From NCBI GenBank assembly GCA_002344065.1, contig DDTK01000010.1:124001-188000 (forward strand): a stretch of 64,000 nt of DNA. The letters are read 5' to 3'. Positions within the stretch are counted from its first letter, which is position 1. Each line of letters opens with the position of its first letter. Of this stretch, positions 24,763-33,198 are shown one piece after another. The notes below the pieces were generated by a model. The model was not told the origin of the DNA. It did not search any database and was given only the letters and a program-made list of their open reading frames with translations. The DNA comes from Flammeovirgaceae bacterium UBA2366. Lineage in GTDB: Bacteria > Bacteroidota > Bacteroidia > Cytophagales > Cyclobacteriaceae. A program made the translations under genes and the position numbers.

Positions 24763-25731
24763 ATGCATAAGACAATGGTTCCTTCATTAGATGAGATTAA
24801 ACAGGCGCACGAACGCATTAAGCCCTACATTCACCGAACACCGGTGATCAGTTCGAATGGTATTAATGAATTGGCAGGGTGCAAAATCTTTTTCAAGTGC
24901 GAAAACTTTCAGAAGATTGGTGCCTTTAAAGCGCGTGGTGCCATGAATGCTGCGCTTTCTTTAAGCAAAGAAGCTCTTGAGAAGGGATTAGCCACACATT
25001 CTTCCGGCAACCATGCACAGGCGCTGGCGCGTGCCGCAAAATTATTGGGTGTGCCCGCTTACATTGTTATGCCCTCCACGGCCCCTGACGTTAAAAAGCG
25101 TGGCGTGAAAGGTTTCCAGGGACAGATTTTTGAATGTGAGCCAACTCTTGAGGCGCGTGAATCAACATTGGCTGATGTGATAAAGAAAACAAACGCTACC
25201 GAAATTCACCCCTTTAATAATTATGATGTAATTGCCGGTCAGGCAACCGCAGCAAAAGAACTTATAGAGGATACCGATAAACTGGATTTTATACTGGCAC
25301 CCGTTGGCGGTGGAGGATTACTCAGCGGAACTGCTCTGGCTGTAAAATATTTTTCCCCAGGCGCACAGGTAATAGCCGGTGAACCTACGAGCGCAGATGA
25401 TGCATACCGGTCGTTGAAAAGTGGAAAAATTGAACCTTCACAAGCGAAAGGCGTTGCCGATGGTTTACTCACTTCTTTGGGTGACAAAACCTTTCCGATT
25501 ATTCAAGAGCATGTAAAAGAAATTATTACCGTTACCGATGCGGAAATCATTGCAGCCATGAGGTTGATTTGGGAGCGAATGAAAATCATTGTTGAGCCCT
25601 CTTGCTCCGTTCCGTTAGCGGCTTTACTGAAAGAGAAGAAAAAATTTACTGGAAAAAAGGTTGGGATTATTTTATCCGGTGGTAACGTTGATTTGGACCG
25701 GGCGTGTAAATTGTTTGCGGAGTATAAATAA
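24763..25731 (+). CDS. PLP-dependent threonine dehydratase / serine racemase-like
   Basis: 322 residues, fold type II PLP enzyme. The PLP lysine is K56 (IGAFKARGA), the substrate loop is SSGNHAQALA and the phosphate-binding glycine loop is PVGGGGLLSG. There is no C-terminal ACT-like regulatory domain, so it matches catabolic threonine dehydratase or serine racemase rather than biosynthetic IlvA. It starts two bases after the AAA ATPase stop, so the two are probably co-transcribed even though their functions seem unrelated. ATG 24775 is an alternative start. Confidence 0.88.
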   Translation: MHKTMVPSLDEIKQAHERIKPYIHRTPVISSNGINELAGCKIFFKCENFQKIGAFKARGAMNAALSLSKEALEKGLATHSSGNHAQALARAAKLLGVPAYIVMPSTAPDVKKRGVKGFQGQIFECEPTLEARESTLADVIKKTNATEIHPFNNYDVIAGQATAAKELIEDTDKLDFILAPVGGGGLLSGTALAVKYFSPGAQVIAGEPTSADDAYRSLKSGKIEPSQAKGVADGLLTSLGDKTFPIIQEHVKEIITVTDAEIIAAMRLIWERMKIIVEPSCSVPLAALLKEKKKFTGKKVGIILSGGNVDLDRACKLFAEYK

Positions 25732-25735
25732 AAAA

Positions 25736-25764
25736 ACCTCAAAGGTCTTTAAGACCCTGGAGGT
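25736..25764 (-). terminator. hairpin, terminator-like on the minus strand
   Basis: ACCTC-aaa-GGTCTT-t-AAGACC-ctg-GAGGT. On the minus strand the stem is followed directly by six T, as in a terminator. It lies just after the dehydratase stop and could also end transcription leaving the M1 peptidase gene, though that is 300 bases away. Confidence 0.5.
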
Positions 25765-25776
25765 CTGAATATCTAG

Positions 25777-25920
25777 AACCCATCTCAAAAACATCAAACA
25801 GAATGTCGTCATACCGGCCTTGAGCCGGCCTACCGGCAGGCAGGTGTCTCACATTTCTTCTATTCAATTAATTGGATCGCGTATCATTGCCCGCGATGAC
25901 AACCATTTTTGAGATGGGTT
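25777..25920. repeat. composite MITE-like element, copy 2
   Basis: 144 bp with perfect 15-bp terminal inverted repeats (AACCCATCTCAAAAA at 25777-25791 and complement at 25906-25920). The core begins GTCATACCGGCC and ends CCCGCGATGAC, and is closely similar to the core-only element at 63088-63174 read in the other direction. Confidence 0.8.
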
Positions 25921-25936
25921 AAAATAATTAACTGAT

Positions 25937-26058
25937 GTTACGCACTTCGTGATGCCTTAGTGCCTTTGAGTCTTTGTGGCAAGAAAAAATCTACGAAATT
26001 AGGTCACGAAGACACCGAGTCACAAATATTTCACACAGAAAAAGGTCATGTGCGTAAC
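25937..26058. repeat. palindromic element with GTTACGCAC ends
   Basis: 122 bp bounded by GTTACGCAC (25937-25945) and its perfect complement GTGCGTAAC (26050-26058). Inside are blocks such as GTGCCTTTGAGTCTTTGTGGC and GTCACGAAGACACCGAGTCAC that pair partly with each other. It ends nine bases before the M1 peptidase stop. It does not share arms with the CCATCTC elements. Confidence 0.65.
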
Positions 26059-26066
26059 AGCAGTAA

Positions 26067-28289
26067 TTAATTCGTTCCTTTTTTAAACTGATCAAACTTC
26101 GATTCCGTTGCCCGCTTAGGGAATACATTATCAGCACTATTAATATCCGTAGTTTCTTTGAAGGGATCAAGTACAATGTTCACCACTTCCTTATCCTTAA
26201 CAAAAACTTTTGTTACCGTATTTTCATTCGTACGCCAGATTTCGGCTGGTATTCGGTCTACTTCTTTTGAGCCGTCTTTAAAGGTCCATTCAATGATAAC
26301 AGGCATCACCAAACCACCCTTATTGGACAGCTTTACTTCGTACATATTTTTATTCTGAAGTTTGTTAAGAATGGCTTTGTCATCTACACGGTTTTGAAAC
26401 TCGTTGTAGAACCGTTGATCGGTAGGTAGAATGCTAATAGGCTCCGGTCCTGCCGAGAAATCGTTGTACTCTTTTTTACCCGAGCCTCCTCCAACTTCCG
26501 ATTTTTTAGCGGTCACCTGCTTTTCCATTTTAGTTTGTTCCGTGCGCAAGGTATACCACTTCACCTGATCAATAGATTGATCCACATTGTCGGTGGTGTA
26601 AAACCAACCCCTCCAGAACCAATCCAGATCAACCGCAGAAGCGTCTTCCATCGTACGAAAAAAGTCGGCTGGCATAGGATGTTTAAAAGCCCATCGCTCA
26701 GCATATTCTTTAAAGGCTTTATCAAAGAGGTCTTTACCCATTACCGTTTCGCGCAGAATGTACATCGCTGTGGCCGCTTTCTGATATTGCTCCGCGCCAA
26801 ACTGAATAATTTGTTCTGAGTTGGTCATGAGCGGACGTTGCAATGATTTATCGCCTTTCATGTATCCCACCAATCCTTCGGGTAGTCCGCGGCTCCAATT
26901 ATCTTTCGGGTAGCGTTCTAATTCTGTGACCAGTTGAACAAAGCTGTTGATGCCCTCATCCATCCAGGTCCACTGGCGCTCATCGTTGTTGATGATCATC
27001 GGAAAGAAGTTATGACCCACTTCGTGAACAATTACACCAATCATACGAGTTCTATCGGAAGCAGTATAACTTCCATCTTTCTTTGGCCTGCCGAAGTTGA
27101 AACAGATCATCGGATACTCCATACCAATAGAGGCAGCATGAACGGAAATAGCCACCGGATAAGGATAGTCGATCGTCATACGGGAATAAACTTCCAATGT
27201 ATTTTTCACTGCCAGTGTTGATTCTTTTTCCCACAGCGGATTTCCTTCTTTAGGATAGAACGACATAGCCAACGGTGTTTTGTCATTGATTTTTACGGCT
27301 TGCGCATCCCAGATGAATTTGCGCGAAGAGGCAAAAGCAAAGTCGCGTACATTCTCGGCATGGAACTCCCAGGTTTTTTTGGTTTTTGATTTTGTCTTTT
27401 CTTTTTGGGTGGCTTCGGCTTGTGTTACAATGATCACCGGCTTATCGAAAGATGTTTTTGCTTTTTCAAAGCGTTCAATTTCAGTTTTGGTAAGAACATC
27501 CTTAGCGTTTTGCAAGCTTCCGGTAGACGCCACAATGTGATCAGACGGAACAGTAATTTTTACTTTGTAATCACCGAAAGGTAAGGCAAACTCACCCTGA
27601 CCAAGAAATTGCTTGTTTTGCCAGCCGTTTACATCGTCAAATACACACATGCGTGGAAAGAACTGGGCAATGGTGTAAACGTAATTTCCATCTTCTGGAA
27701 AGAATTCTAATCCACTGCGCTCACCATCTTTCATGCGGTCGCCAATATTGTACGACCACTCTACCTGAAAAGAATATTTCTGCCCGGCTGCCAGCGCTTG
27801 TGGTAAATCTACCCGCATCATGGTTTGATTGATGGTAAATGGAAGTGCGTTGCCGGAGGCATCTTTTACTGATTTAATTTTGTACCCACCATCAAAATCA
27901 TATAAACCCAATGAACCTGCAACAAATTTTGTAGGGATGGAATCGCGAAGATTAGAAGGTCGTGTTTGGCTCTTTAAACTGTTTGGAGCAATTACATTCT
28001 GATCTAATTGCATCCACAGGTACTTCAGGTTTTCAGGGGAGTTGTTATGATAGGTAATCGTTTCTGATCCGGTTATGGATTGGTTGTCGTCATTGAGTTC
28101 AACACTAATCACGTAATCGGCTTTTTGTTGCCAGTACTTTGGCCCAGGTGCGCCTGAACCGGTGCGGTATTCGTTTGGTGTGGGCAGTGTAGTACCGAGT
28201 TGTTCAAATTTACCCTGCCATTTGGCAGGTTCCTGCGCCCACAGTGTAAAGCCTAGAAATGCAAAAAGTAATACCAGTAGATTTTTCAT
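26067..28289 (-). CDS. M1 family metallopeptidase, exported
   Basis: 740 residues from ATG 28289, which opens a clean signal peptide (MKNLLVLLFAFLGFTLWAQ). The frame extends to 28394, but those residues overlap the upstream HupE-like gene and are not credible. The zinc site is HEVGH (422-426) with the third ligand E445 in DEGIN, the standard 18-residue spacing. The substrate motif GAMEN is replaced by GMEYP (near residue 390), as in other Bacteroidota M1 proteins. Likely a periplasmic aminopeptidase. It follows the HupE-like gene by 35 bases on the same strand, so the two are probably one operon. Confidence 0.92.
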   Translation of the reverse strand: MKNLLVLLFAFLGFTLWAQEPAKWQGKFEQLGTTLPTPNEYRTGSGAPGPKYWQQKADYVISVELNDDNQSITGSETITYHNNSPENLKYLWMQLDQNVIAPNSLKSQTRPSNLRDSIPTKFVAGSLGLYDFDGGYKIKSVKDASGNALPFTINQTMMRVDLPQALAAGQKYSFQVEWSYNIGDRMKDGERSGLEFFPEDGNYVYTIAQFFPRMCVFDDVNGWQNKQFLGQGEFALPFGDYKVKITVPSDHIVASTGSLQNAKDVLTKTEIERFEKAKTSFDKPVIIVTQAEATQKEKTKSKTKKTWEFHAENVRDFAFASSRKFIWDAQAVKINDKTPLAMSFYPKEGNPLWEKESTLAVKNTLEVYSRMTIDYPYPVAISVHAASIGMEYPMICFNFGRPKKDGSYTASDRTRMIGVIVHEVGHNFFPMIINNDERQWTWMDEGINSFVQLVTELERYPKDNWSRGLPEGLVGYMKGDKSLQRPLMTNSEQIIQFGAEQYQKAATAMYILRETVMGKDLFDKAFKEYAERWAFKHPMPADFFRTMEDASAVDLDWFWRGWFYTTDNVDQSIDQVKWYTLRTEQTKMEKQVTAKKSEVGGGSGKKEYNDFSAGPEPISILPTDQRFYNEFQNRVDDKAILNKLQNKNMYEVKLSNKGGLVMPVIIEWTFKDGSKEVDRIPAEIWRTNENTVTKVFVKDKEVVNIVLDPFKETTDINSADNVFPKRATESKFDQFKKGTN

Positions 28290-28324
28290 TGTTTGTGTAT
28301 TGATCTGAATAGTTAAATGATTTA

Positions 28325-28906
28325 CTAGGGATATGTATTTTTCATAAGCACCAGTGCAATGCCTGCAATGGCGGAGGAGATTACGAGTTTCCAATCTCTT
28401 CGGTTCAGGGTGAAAAGGTCGACCAATATAAAGCTGATGACCATAAAGACGGAAACGATTATTATCTGACCCACTTCAAGGCCTACATTAAAGGCAAAAA
28501 GCGGGGATACAATACTTTTGTTTTTACCCAATATAGCCTGCAGGTAGTTTGAAAATCCCATACCATGTATTAGGCCGAAGAAAAGGGCATAGCCATAGTT
28601 AATATAGGTGGTGCGATCAGTCACCTCTGTTCTTCTGAAAATATTGGAAAATGCTGTGATGAATATGGTTAATGGAATAAGGAATTCAATAAGGTCACTG
28701 TTTACTACAATAATCTTTAAGGTAGCCAGCGCCAGCGTGATAGAATGCCCTATGGTAAAAGCCGTTACCAGGATCAATAATTTTTTCCAATCGCGCATCA
28801 GGTATATGGCACACAATGCCACCACAAACAGGATGTGGTCGTACCCGTTGGCATAATCAAGAATGTGATCCTTGCCTAAGGTAAAGTACAGTTGAAACTC
28901 ACTCAT
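28325..28906 (-). CDS. HupE/UreJ-like membrane protein
   Basis: 193 residues with about six membrane spans. Characteristic blocks of the HupE/UreJ_2 family are present: GYDHILFV, FTIGHSITLALA, GLIHGMGFSNYL and NVGLEVGQ, each with conserved His or Glu inside or next to a span. The family includes nickel/cobalt permeases, but many Bacteroidota members have no proven substrate. It is the first gene of the minus-strand unit with the M1 peptidase and is divergent from the DUF6702 gene across 115 bases. Confidence 0.85.
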   Translation of the reverse strand: MSEFQLYFTLGKDHILDYANGYDHILFVVALCAIYLMRDWKKLLILVTAFTIGHSITLALATLKIIVVNSDLIEFLIPLTIFITAFSNIFRRTEVTDRTTYINYGYALFFGLIHGMGFSNYLQAILGKNKSIVSPLFAFNVGLEVGQIIIVSVFMVISFILVDLFTLNRRDWKLVISSAIAGIALVLMKNTYP

Positions 28907-29000
28907 GGGTTTTATAAAAAACCTGCAAGTATAATGCTATTTGAGAAAGTTTCATTCACTATAATGATGGGAGGTTATCTTTCAGCTTCACGGTTTTAGT

Positions 29001-29008
29001 TATTTTTG
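29001..29008 (+). promoter_or_regulatory. -7 box TATTTTTG of the DUF6702-gldB unit
   Basis: A perfect TAnnTTTG box 13 bases before ATG 29022, giving a very short leader. No TTG at the ideal -33 distance. Confidence 0.5.
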
Positions 29009-29021
29009 CATTCTTCTGACT

Positions 29022-29513
29022 ATGGTTATTCTTTTTGCTTTCCTTTTCAGCTTTTGGGCACCCGCTCATCCCATTCATATTTCGGTTACCGAAATTGAGT
29101 TTGATGAAAAGGAAAAGGAATTGGAAATAATGATGAGAATTTTTGCCGATGATCTGGAGACTTCTATCCGTGTTGATCGAAATGAACCTGAATTGAACCT
29201 GCTGCATCCAACGAACGGACAGACAACAGATCAATTGGCGAAAGCATACATTCTGAAACGGCTAAGTGTATCCTTAGATGGTAAACCCCAAAAACTGAAC
29301 TACCTGGGTTCAGAACTGGATGGTGATGCGTTGATTTTTTATATTCAGGTTACCCAGGTAAAAAGCTGGAGGTCAATTACCATTATGAATAGTGTGATTC
29401 TGGAAACTTATGATGACCAATCAAACCTCATACATGTTACCATGAAAGAAAAAACAAAGAGCCTTCGGTTGATGCGAAACAACTCTTCCGGAACACTGAC
29501 ATTTGATAAGTAA
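29022..29513 (+). CDS. DUF6702 family protein, exported
   Basis: 163 residues with a short signal peptide (FAFLFSFWAPAHP). The mature start HPIHISVTEIEFDEKEKELE is characteristic of DUF6702, a small periplasmic beta-sandwich family that in Bacteroidota tends to neighbour HupE-like membrane proteins and M1 peptidases, as here. Function unknown; metal handling together with the HupE-like protein is a reasonable inference from the early His pair. It is followed by gldB after 11 bases. Confidence 0.75.
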   Translation: MVILFAFLFSFWAPAHPIHISVTEIEFDEKEKELEIMMRIFADDLETSIRVDRNEPELNLLHPTNGQTTDQLAKAYILKRLSVSLDGKPQKLNYLGSELDGDALIFYIQVTQVKSWRSITIMNSVILETYDDQSNLIHVTMKEKTKSLRLMRNNSSGTLTFDK

Positions 29514-29524
29514 ATCAGTACTAC

Positions 29525-30538
29525 ATGCAAAGCACATTAAAATTAGTAATTGGAGCAGGTGTGCTCATCACCTTTTTGATTGGGTGTAACCGCGATAAAG
29601 AAGAAACGTGCGCTTTTGTTCCACCGGTAAAAGACAGAGTATCGTTGGAATTTATCTCCCTTTCTGACTCAGTAGTGAATATTACATCAAAAGATGAGTT
29701 AATATCTTTTCTTAGACGGTATCCGGTTATCCGCGATTATTTCCTGCGCAGGTCTATGTACCCAAACGACTCTGTTTTTTTGGAGGAGCTTTACAAAAGA
29801 TTTACCAACAACTACCTGGATACCTTGCGTGCAGATGTTAAGCGTGTGTTTGGTGACGAGCAGCAACTGAAACAACAATTTCAAGAAGCCTTTAGCAACA
29901 TGCGCTACTATTACCCTGATGCGCAACTGCCGAAAGTCCAAACCCTGGTTACCGGTCTGGATAACGACATGTTGGTGAGTGATTCATTGATTATCATAAG
30001 CCTTGATTATTATTTAGGACCAGGAGCAAAATACCGACCCAATATGTATGAGTACCTGCTGCGGCAATATGTAAAAGAGAACATTGTTCCTTCCACCATG
30101 CTTCTTTATGGAATGAACCGCTTTAGTTATAATGATCTTGCCGATGATCGCGCCATAGCCGATATGATGGCCTTCGGTAAGTCATATTACTTTGCCAAAC
30201 AGATGTTGCCCTGTGTGCCCGATAGTGTTTTTATTTGGTATACCGGGGATGAAATTAAGGGCGCTAAAGAAAATCAGGATATGATCTGGTACCGCCTGAT
30301 TGAAGACCAGGTGTTGTACTCCACCAACCACATGGTGAAGCAACGCTTTTTAGGTGAACGGCCTTTTACTATAGAAGTGGGCGAGAAATGCCCCGGCCGT
30401 ATTGCACAATGGGTAGGATGGGAGATTGTAAAAAGTTATATGAAGACCCATCCGGAAACATCGTTGTCGCAATTGATGGAAATGAGTGATGCTGATAAGT
30501 TGTTTAAGGAGTCGCGGTATAAGCCGGTGAAAAAATAA
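29525..30538 (+). CDS. gldB: gliding motility lipoprotein GldB
   Basis: 337 residues with a lipoprotein signal (FLIGC, C21). The C-terminal blocks DMIWYRLIEDQVLYST, RPFTIEV and CPGRIAQWVGWEIVKSYM, and the mid-protein SLDYYLGPGAKYRP, are those of GldB, a lipoprotein required for gliding in Flavobacterium johnsoniae. It is also found in non-gliding relatives, where its job is unclear. It shares an operon with the DUF6702 gene (11-base gap) and converges with a membrane-protein gene 14 bases downstream. Confidence 0.88.
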   Translation: MQSTLKLVIGAGVLITFLIGCNRDKEETCAFVPPVKDRVSLEFISLSDSVVNITSKDELISFLRRYPVIRDYFLRRSMYPNDSVFLEELYKRFTNNYLDTLRADVKRVFGDEQQLKQQFQEAFSNMRYYYPDAQLPKVQTLVTGLDNDMLVSDSLIIISLDYYLGPGAKYRPNMYEYLLRQYVKENIVPSTMLLYGMNRFSYNDLADDRAIADMMAFGKSYYFAKQMLPCVPDSVFIWYTGDEIKGAKENQDMIWYRLIEDQVLYSTNHMVKQRFLGERPFTIEVGEKCPGRIAQWVGWEIVKSYMKTHPETSLSQLMEMSDADKLFKESRYKPVKK

Positions 30539-30552
30539 ATTCTTAGCAGGTT

Positions 30553-31269
30553 TTAAGCAGATAGTTTTCGTTCATTATTTCTCACCAATAGAAAAAGATG
30601 CTTCCTGAAAAATAGCAGAAGTACAATTAATACCATGGCTGTGTGCAGGGTAATAAATAGTGGAGTTCCCATAATCCACACCTCAGCAAGAAATCCACGT
30701 TCCAACAAGCCGTTTAGAAAAACAAATCCGTAAACGCCAAAAACCAGAAGGGGTAAAATCATAAATCCAATATTGTAGAGCCAACCTCTTTTGTTCTTTA
30801 CAGCCCGAAAGGAAGCGATAATTGGGGGAAGCGCCATAAATAAAACAACTGTGCACGCCACCCAATGGAAATAAGGTTCAGCCTCGGTTCCAAGCGTAAG
30901 GTTGCGCAGCACCAATCGCTCATCTCCGCCATTCATAAACACCGTCATGATGCGTGCCTGCGGTACATTGGCCCAGATTAATGCAAAGCCAAAGGATTGC
31001 CTCTTTGAATCATCATTACGGAGCAGAAGCATTCCGATCCATGCCAGTGTCATCGAAAACATTGGTCCTGCAGCCGTTGGCCAGTACCAATGCGGGTTGC
31101 TTTCCTTGCACGACTGACAAATTCTCCACGCGTTGAAGTCGCGATATTCGGGCCAACATCCACAAATAATCTTTCCCACAATAAAATGTGCTATTTCATG
31201 TGCTTCACCCATCAGCATGGTAAAGAGAAAGAAGGCAAAAAGATTTTTGGCGTTAAGTTGAAGCTTCAC
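30553..31269 (-). CDS. membrane protein with HExxH, possible site-2-type metalloprotease
   Basis: 238 residues with about five to six spans. The first span carries H24-E25-I26-A27-H28 (GEAHEIAHFIVG), as in M50 proteases. A later AAGPMFSM stretch recalls the GP-containing part of that family. A Cys/Trp-rich segment lies between them (CGCWPEYRD ... WRICQSCK). I do not see the canonical LDG motif, although Asp in DDSKR/GGDER could substitute. I do not recognise a named family. It is convergent with gldB and divergent from tpiA. Confidence 0.6.
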   Translation of the reverse strand: MKLQLNAKNLFAFFLFTMLMGEAHEIAHFIVGKIICGCWPEYRDFNAWRICQSCKESNPHWYWPTAAGPMFSMTLAWIGMLLLRNDDSKRQSFGFALIWANVPQARIMTVFMNGGDERLVLRNLTLGTEAEPYFHWVACTVVLFMALPPIIASFRAVKNKRGWLYNIGFMILPLLVFGVYGFVFLNGLLERGFLAEVWIMGTPLFITLHTAMVLIVLLLFFRKHLFLLVRNNERKLSA

Positions 31270-31304
31270 AAACGATTGTTTCCACTAAGACGACAAGCGT
31301 TATG

Positions 31305-31332
31305 TTGAGGTTGCACCTTTGTACTATCTTTG
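31305..31332 (+). promoter_or_regulatory. promoter of tpiA
   Basis: TTG at 31305-31307, 17-base spacer, then a perfect -7 box TATCTTTG at 31325-31332. This is the standard Bacteroidota promoter. It places the transcript start at about 31339 and so supports ATG 31351 as the tpiA start. Confidence 0.75.
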
Positions 31333-31350
31333 TGTCTAAAACTTTTTCAT

Positions 31351-32112
31351 ATGCGATCAAAAATTGTTGCCGGTAACTGGAAAATGAATAAAACGCTGGA
31401 CGAAGCAAAAGCCCTTGCGTCAGAAATTATCGGCATGGTTGCCGATGAAGTGAAGGGTGAAGTAAAAGTTGTACTGTGTACACCTTTTCCATATTTGATT
31501 CCGGTAAAAAACATCCTGGGTAATAGTAGCCGTATTGCTGTTGGGGCACAGAACGCCAGCGAACATGAAGCAGGTGCCTATACTGGAGAAGTTTCATCTG
31601 TTATGTTAAAGAGTATGGATGTTCCATACGTTATACTGGGTCACAGTGAACGAAGACAATATTTTGGTGAAGATGGAAAGTTGCTGGCGAAGAAGATTAA
31701 TGTTGCTTTAAAGCACGGCTTGATTCCAATTTTCTGTTGTGGTGAGCCGCTGGAAGTACGTGAGCGCAATGAACATGAAGCGCTGGTTTGCAGACAAATT
31801 GAAGAGGCACTTTTTCATTTAGATCAGGAATCGCTACAGAAAATAGTAATTGCCTATGAACCGGTGTGGGCCATTGGCACCGGTAAAACAGCCTCTTCGC
31901 AGCAAGCGCAGGATATGCATGCTGTAATCCGCAAACATTTATCCGGCAAGTATGGTCAGGCTGTGGCCGATTCTATTTCTATTTTATATGGTGGAAGCGT
32001 GAATGCCGCCAACGCTAAGGAGTTATTTGCATGTGCTGATGTTGATGGAGGCCTGGTAGGCGGTGCTTCCTTAAAGTCGCGTGAGTTTGTGGAGATTATT
32101 AAATCAATTTAA
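31351..32112 (+). CDS. tpiA: triosephosphate isomerase
   Basis: 253 residues from ATG 31351 (MRSKIVAGNWKMNKT); an in-frame ATG at 31330 overlaps the -7 box and is rejected. The active site is intact: Lys in NWKMNK, His in LGHSERR, Glu in AYEPVWAIGTGK, and the phosphate loops GGSV and LVGGASL. It interconverts dihydroxyacetone phosphate and glyceraldehyde 3-phosphate in glycolysis and gluconeogenesis. It has its own promoter. A palindromic element separates it from prmA. Confidence 0.98.
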   Translation: MRSKIVAGNWKMNKTLDEAKALASEIIGMVADEVKGEVKVVLCTPFPYLIPVKNILGNSSRIAVGAQNASEHEAGAYTGEVSSVMLKSMDVPYVILGHSERRQYFGEDGKLLAKKINVALKHGLIPIFCCGEPLEVRERNEHEALVCRQIEEALFHLDQESLQKIVIAYEPVWAIGTGKTASSQQAQDMHAVIRKHLSGKYGQAVADSISILYGGSVNAANAKELFACADVDGGLVGGASLKSREFVEIIKSI

Positions 32113-32114
32113 TC

Positions 32115-32258
32115 AATTTGAAGATGTGGTGATTTGAAAATGGAAATAAGCAACCTGTTTAGTAAACGTTCAACCATTGGAGAGCCATTAAAGAGGTACA
32201 CATATCAATTAACGAATCAGCCCATCTACAAATTTTCAAATTAATTCATCTTCAAATT
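32115..32258. repeat. palindromic element between tpiA and prmA
   Basis: 144 bp with perfect 12-bp ends AATTTGAAGATG (32115-32126) and CATCTTCAAATT (32247-32258). A nested perfect pair ATTTGAAAAT / ATTTTCAAAT lies just inside. It fills the whole gap, so prmA must be transcribed through it or from a promoter inside it. Confidence 0.7.
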
Positions 32259-32263
32259 ACTTT

Positions 32264-33100
32264 ATGTACTACTCCCGTCTTCAGGTAATCTGTACCCCCG
32301 ATTTTTCAGAAATCCTCATGGCTGAAATAGCCGAGGCAGGGTTTGATACGTTCATGGAAACGGAAAAAGGTTTTGAAGCTTTTGTTGAACAAAATCAATT
32401 TGATAAACAAAAACTGCAAGACATTAAGGATAAGTATACGCCACTAACCCCAATTGTTTTTTTTATCGACAGGGTTGAAAAGAAAAACTGGAATGAAGAA
32501 TGGGAAAAGAGTTATGAACCCATCATTGTTGACGACACTATAATCATTCGAGCGCACTTTCATAAACCTGAAAAAATATATCCATACGAAATCATCATCA
32601 CACCCAAAATGTCTTTTGGCACCGGGCATCATCAAACTACACACCTGATGCTGAAAGCCCAGCTCAACATCGATCACAAAAGCAAACTGGTAATGGATGC
32701 CGGTACCGGAACAGCTGTGTTGGCCATTATGGCCTCAAAACTTGGTGCCAGAAAAGTAGAAGCGTTTGATATTGATAGCTGGAGTGTTGAGAATGGTAAT
32801 GAGAATGCTGAAGTAAATCATTGTGTAAACATCAACATCCAACAAGGTAAAATCAGTGAGTTGACTTTTCCTGAAAGCTTTGACATCATTCTGGCCAACA
32901 TCAATAAAAATATTCTGCTGGAAGAAATGCATGAGTACGCAACTCGTCTTAAACCTGGCGGAAAATTGTTGCTGAGCGGCTTCTATGAAAAGGACATACC
33001 CGATTTGCTTCACGAAGCCCAGCGGTATGATCTCCGTAAGGAGGGATCAGATACCCGCGATGAATGGGCCTGCCTGTTACTGGAAAAGATAATCCATTAG
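32264..33100 (+). CDS. prmA: ribosomal protein L11 methyltransferase
   Basis: 278 residues. The PrmA signature MSFGTGHHQTTHLML is followed by the SAM-binding motif I (VMDAGTGTAVLAIMA) and the NI-containing motif IV (IILANINKNILL). The N-terminal 100 residues form the L11-binding domain. It trimethylates ribosomal protein L11 in the cytoplasm. Its start lies five bases after the palindromic element at 32115-32258. Co-transcription with tpiA is possible. Confidence 0.95.
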   Translation: MYYSRLQVICTPDFSEILMAEIAEAGFDTFMETEKGFEAFVEQNQFDKQKLQDIKDKYTPLTPIVFFIDRVEKKNWNEEWEKSYEPIIVDDTIIIRAHFHKPEKIYPYEIIITPKMSFGTGHHQTTHLMLKAQLNIDHKSKLVMDAGTGTAVLAIMASKLGARKVEAFDIDSWSVENGNENAEVNHCVNINIQQGKISELTFPESFDIILANINKNILLEEMHEYATRLKPGGKLLLSGFYEKDIPDLLHEAQRYDLRKEGSDTRDEWACLLLEKIIH

Positions 33101-33198
33101 CTTGTACGGAACAGCCCTCCCAGCCGTTAAACCCTCATGCGGTAAAGCGTTTTAGCTTATTTGGGCATTATTTGCGAATTTCGAAGGTTTAAGTTCAG

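Noticed and set aside
28290..28394. 35-residue extension of the M1 peptidase
   Set aside because: It overlaps the HupE-like gene and precedes a clean signal peptide at 28289.
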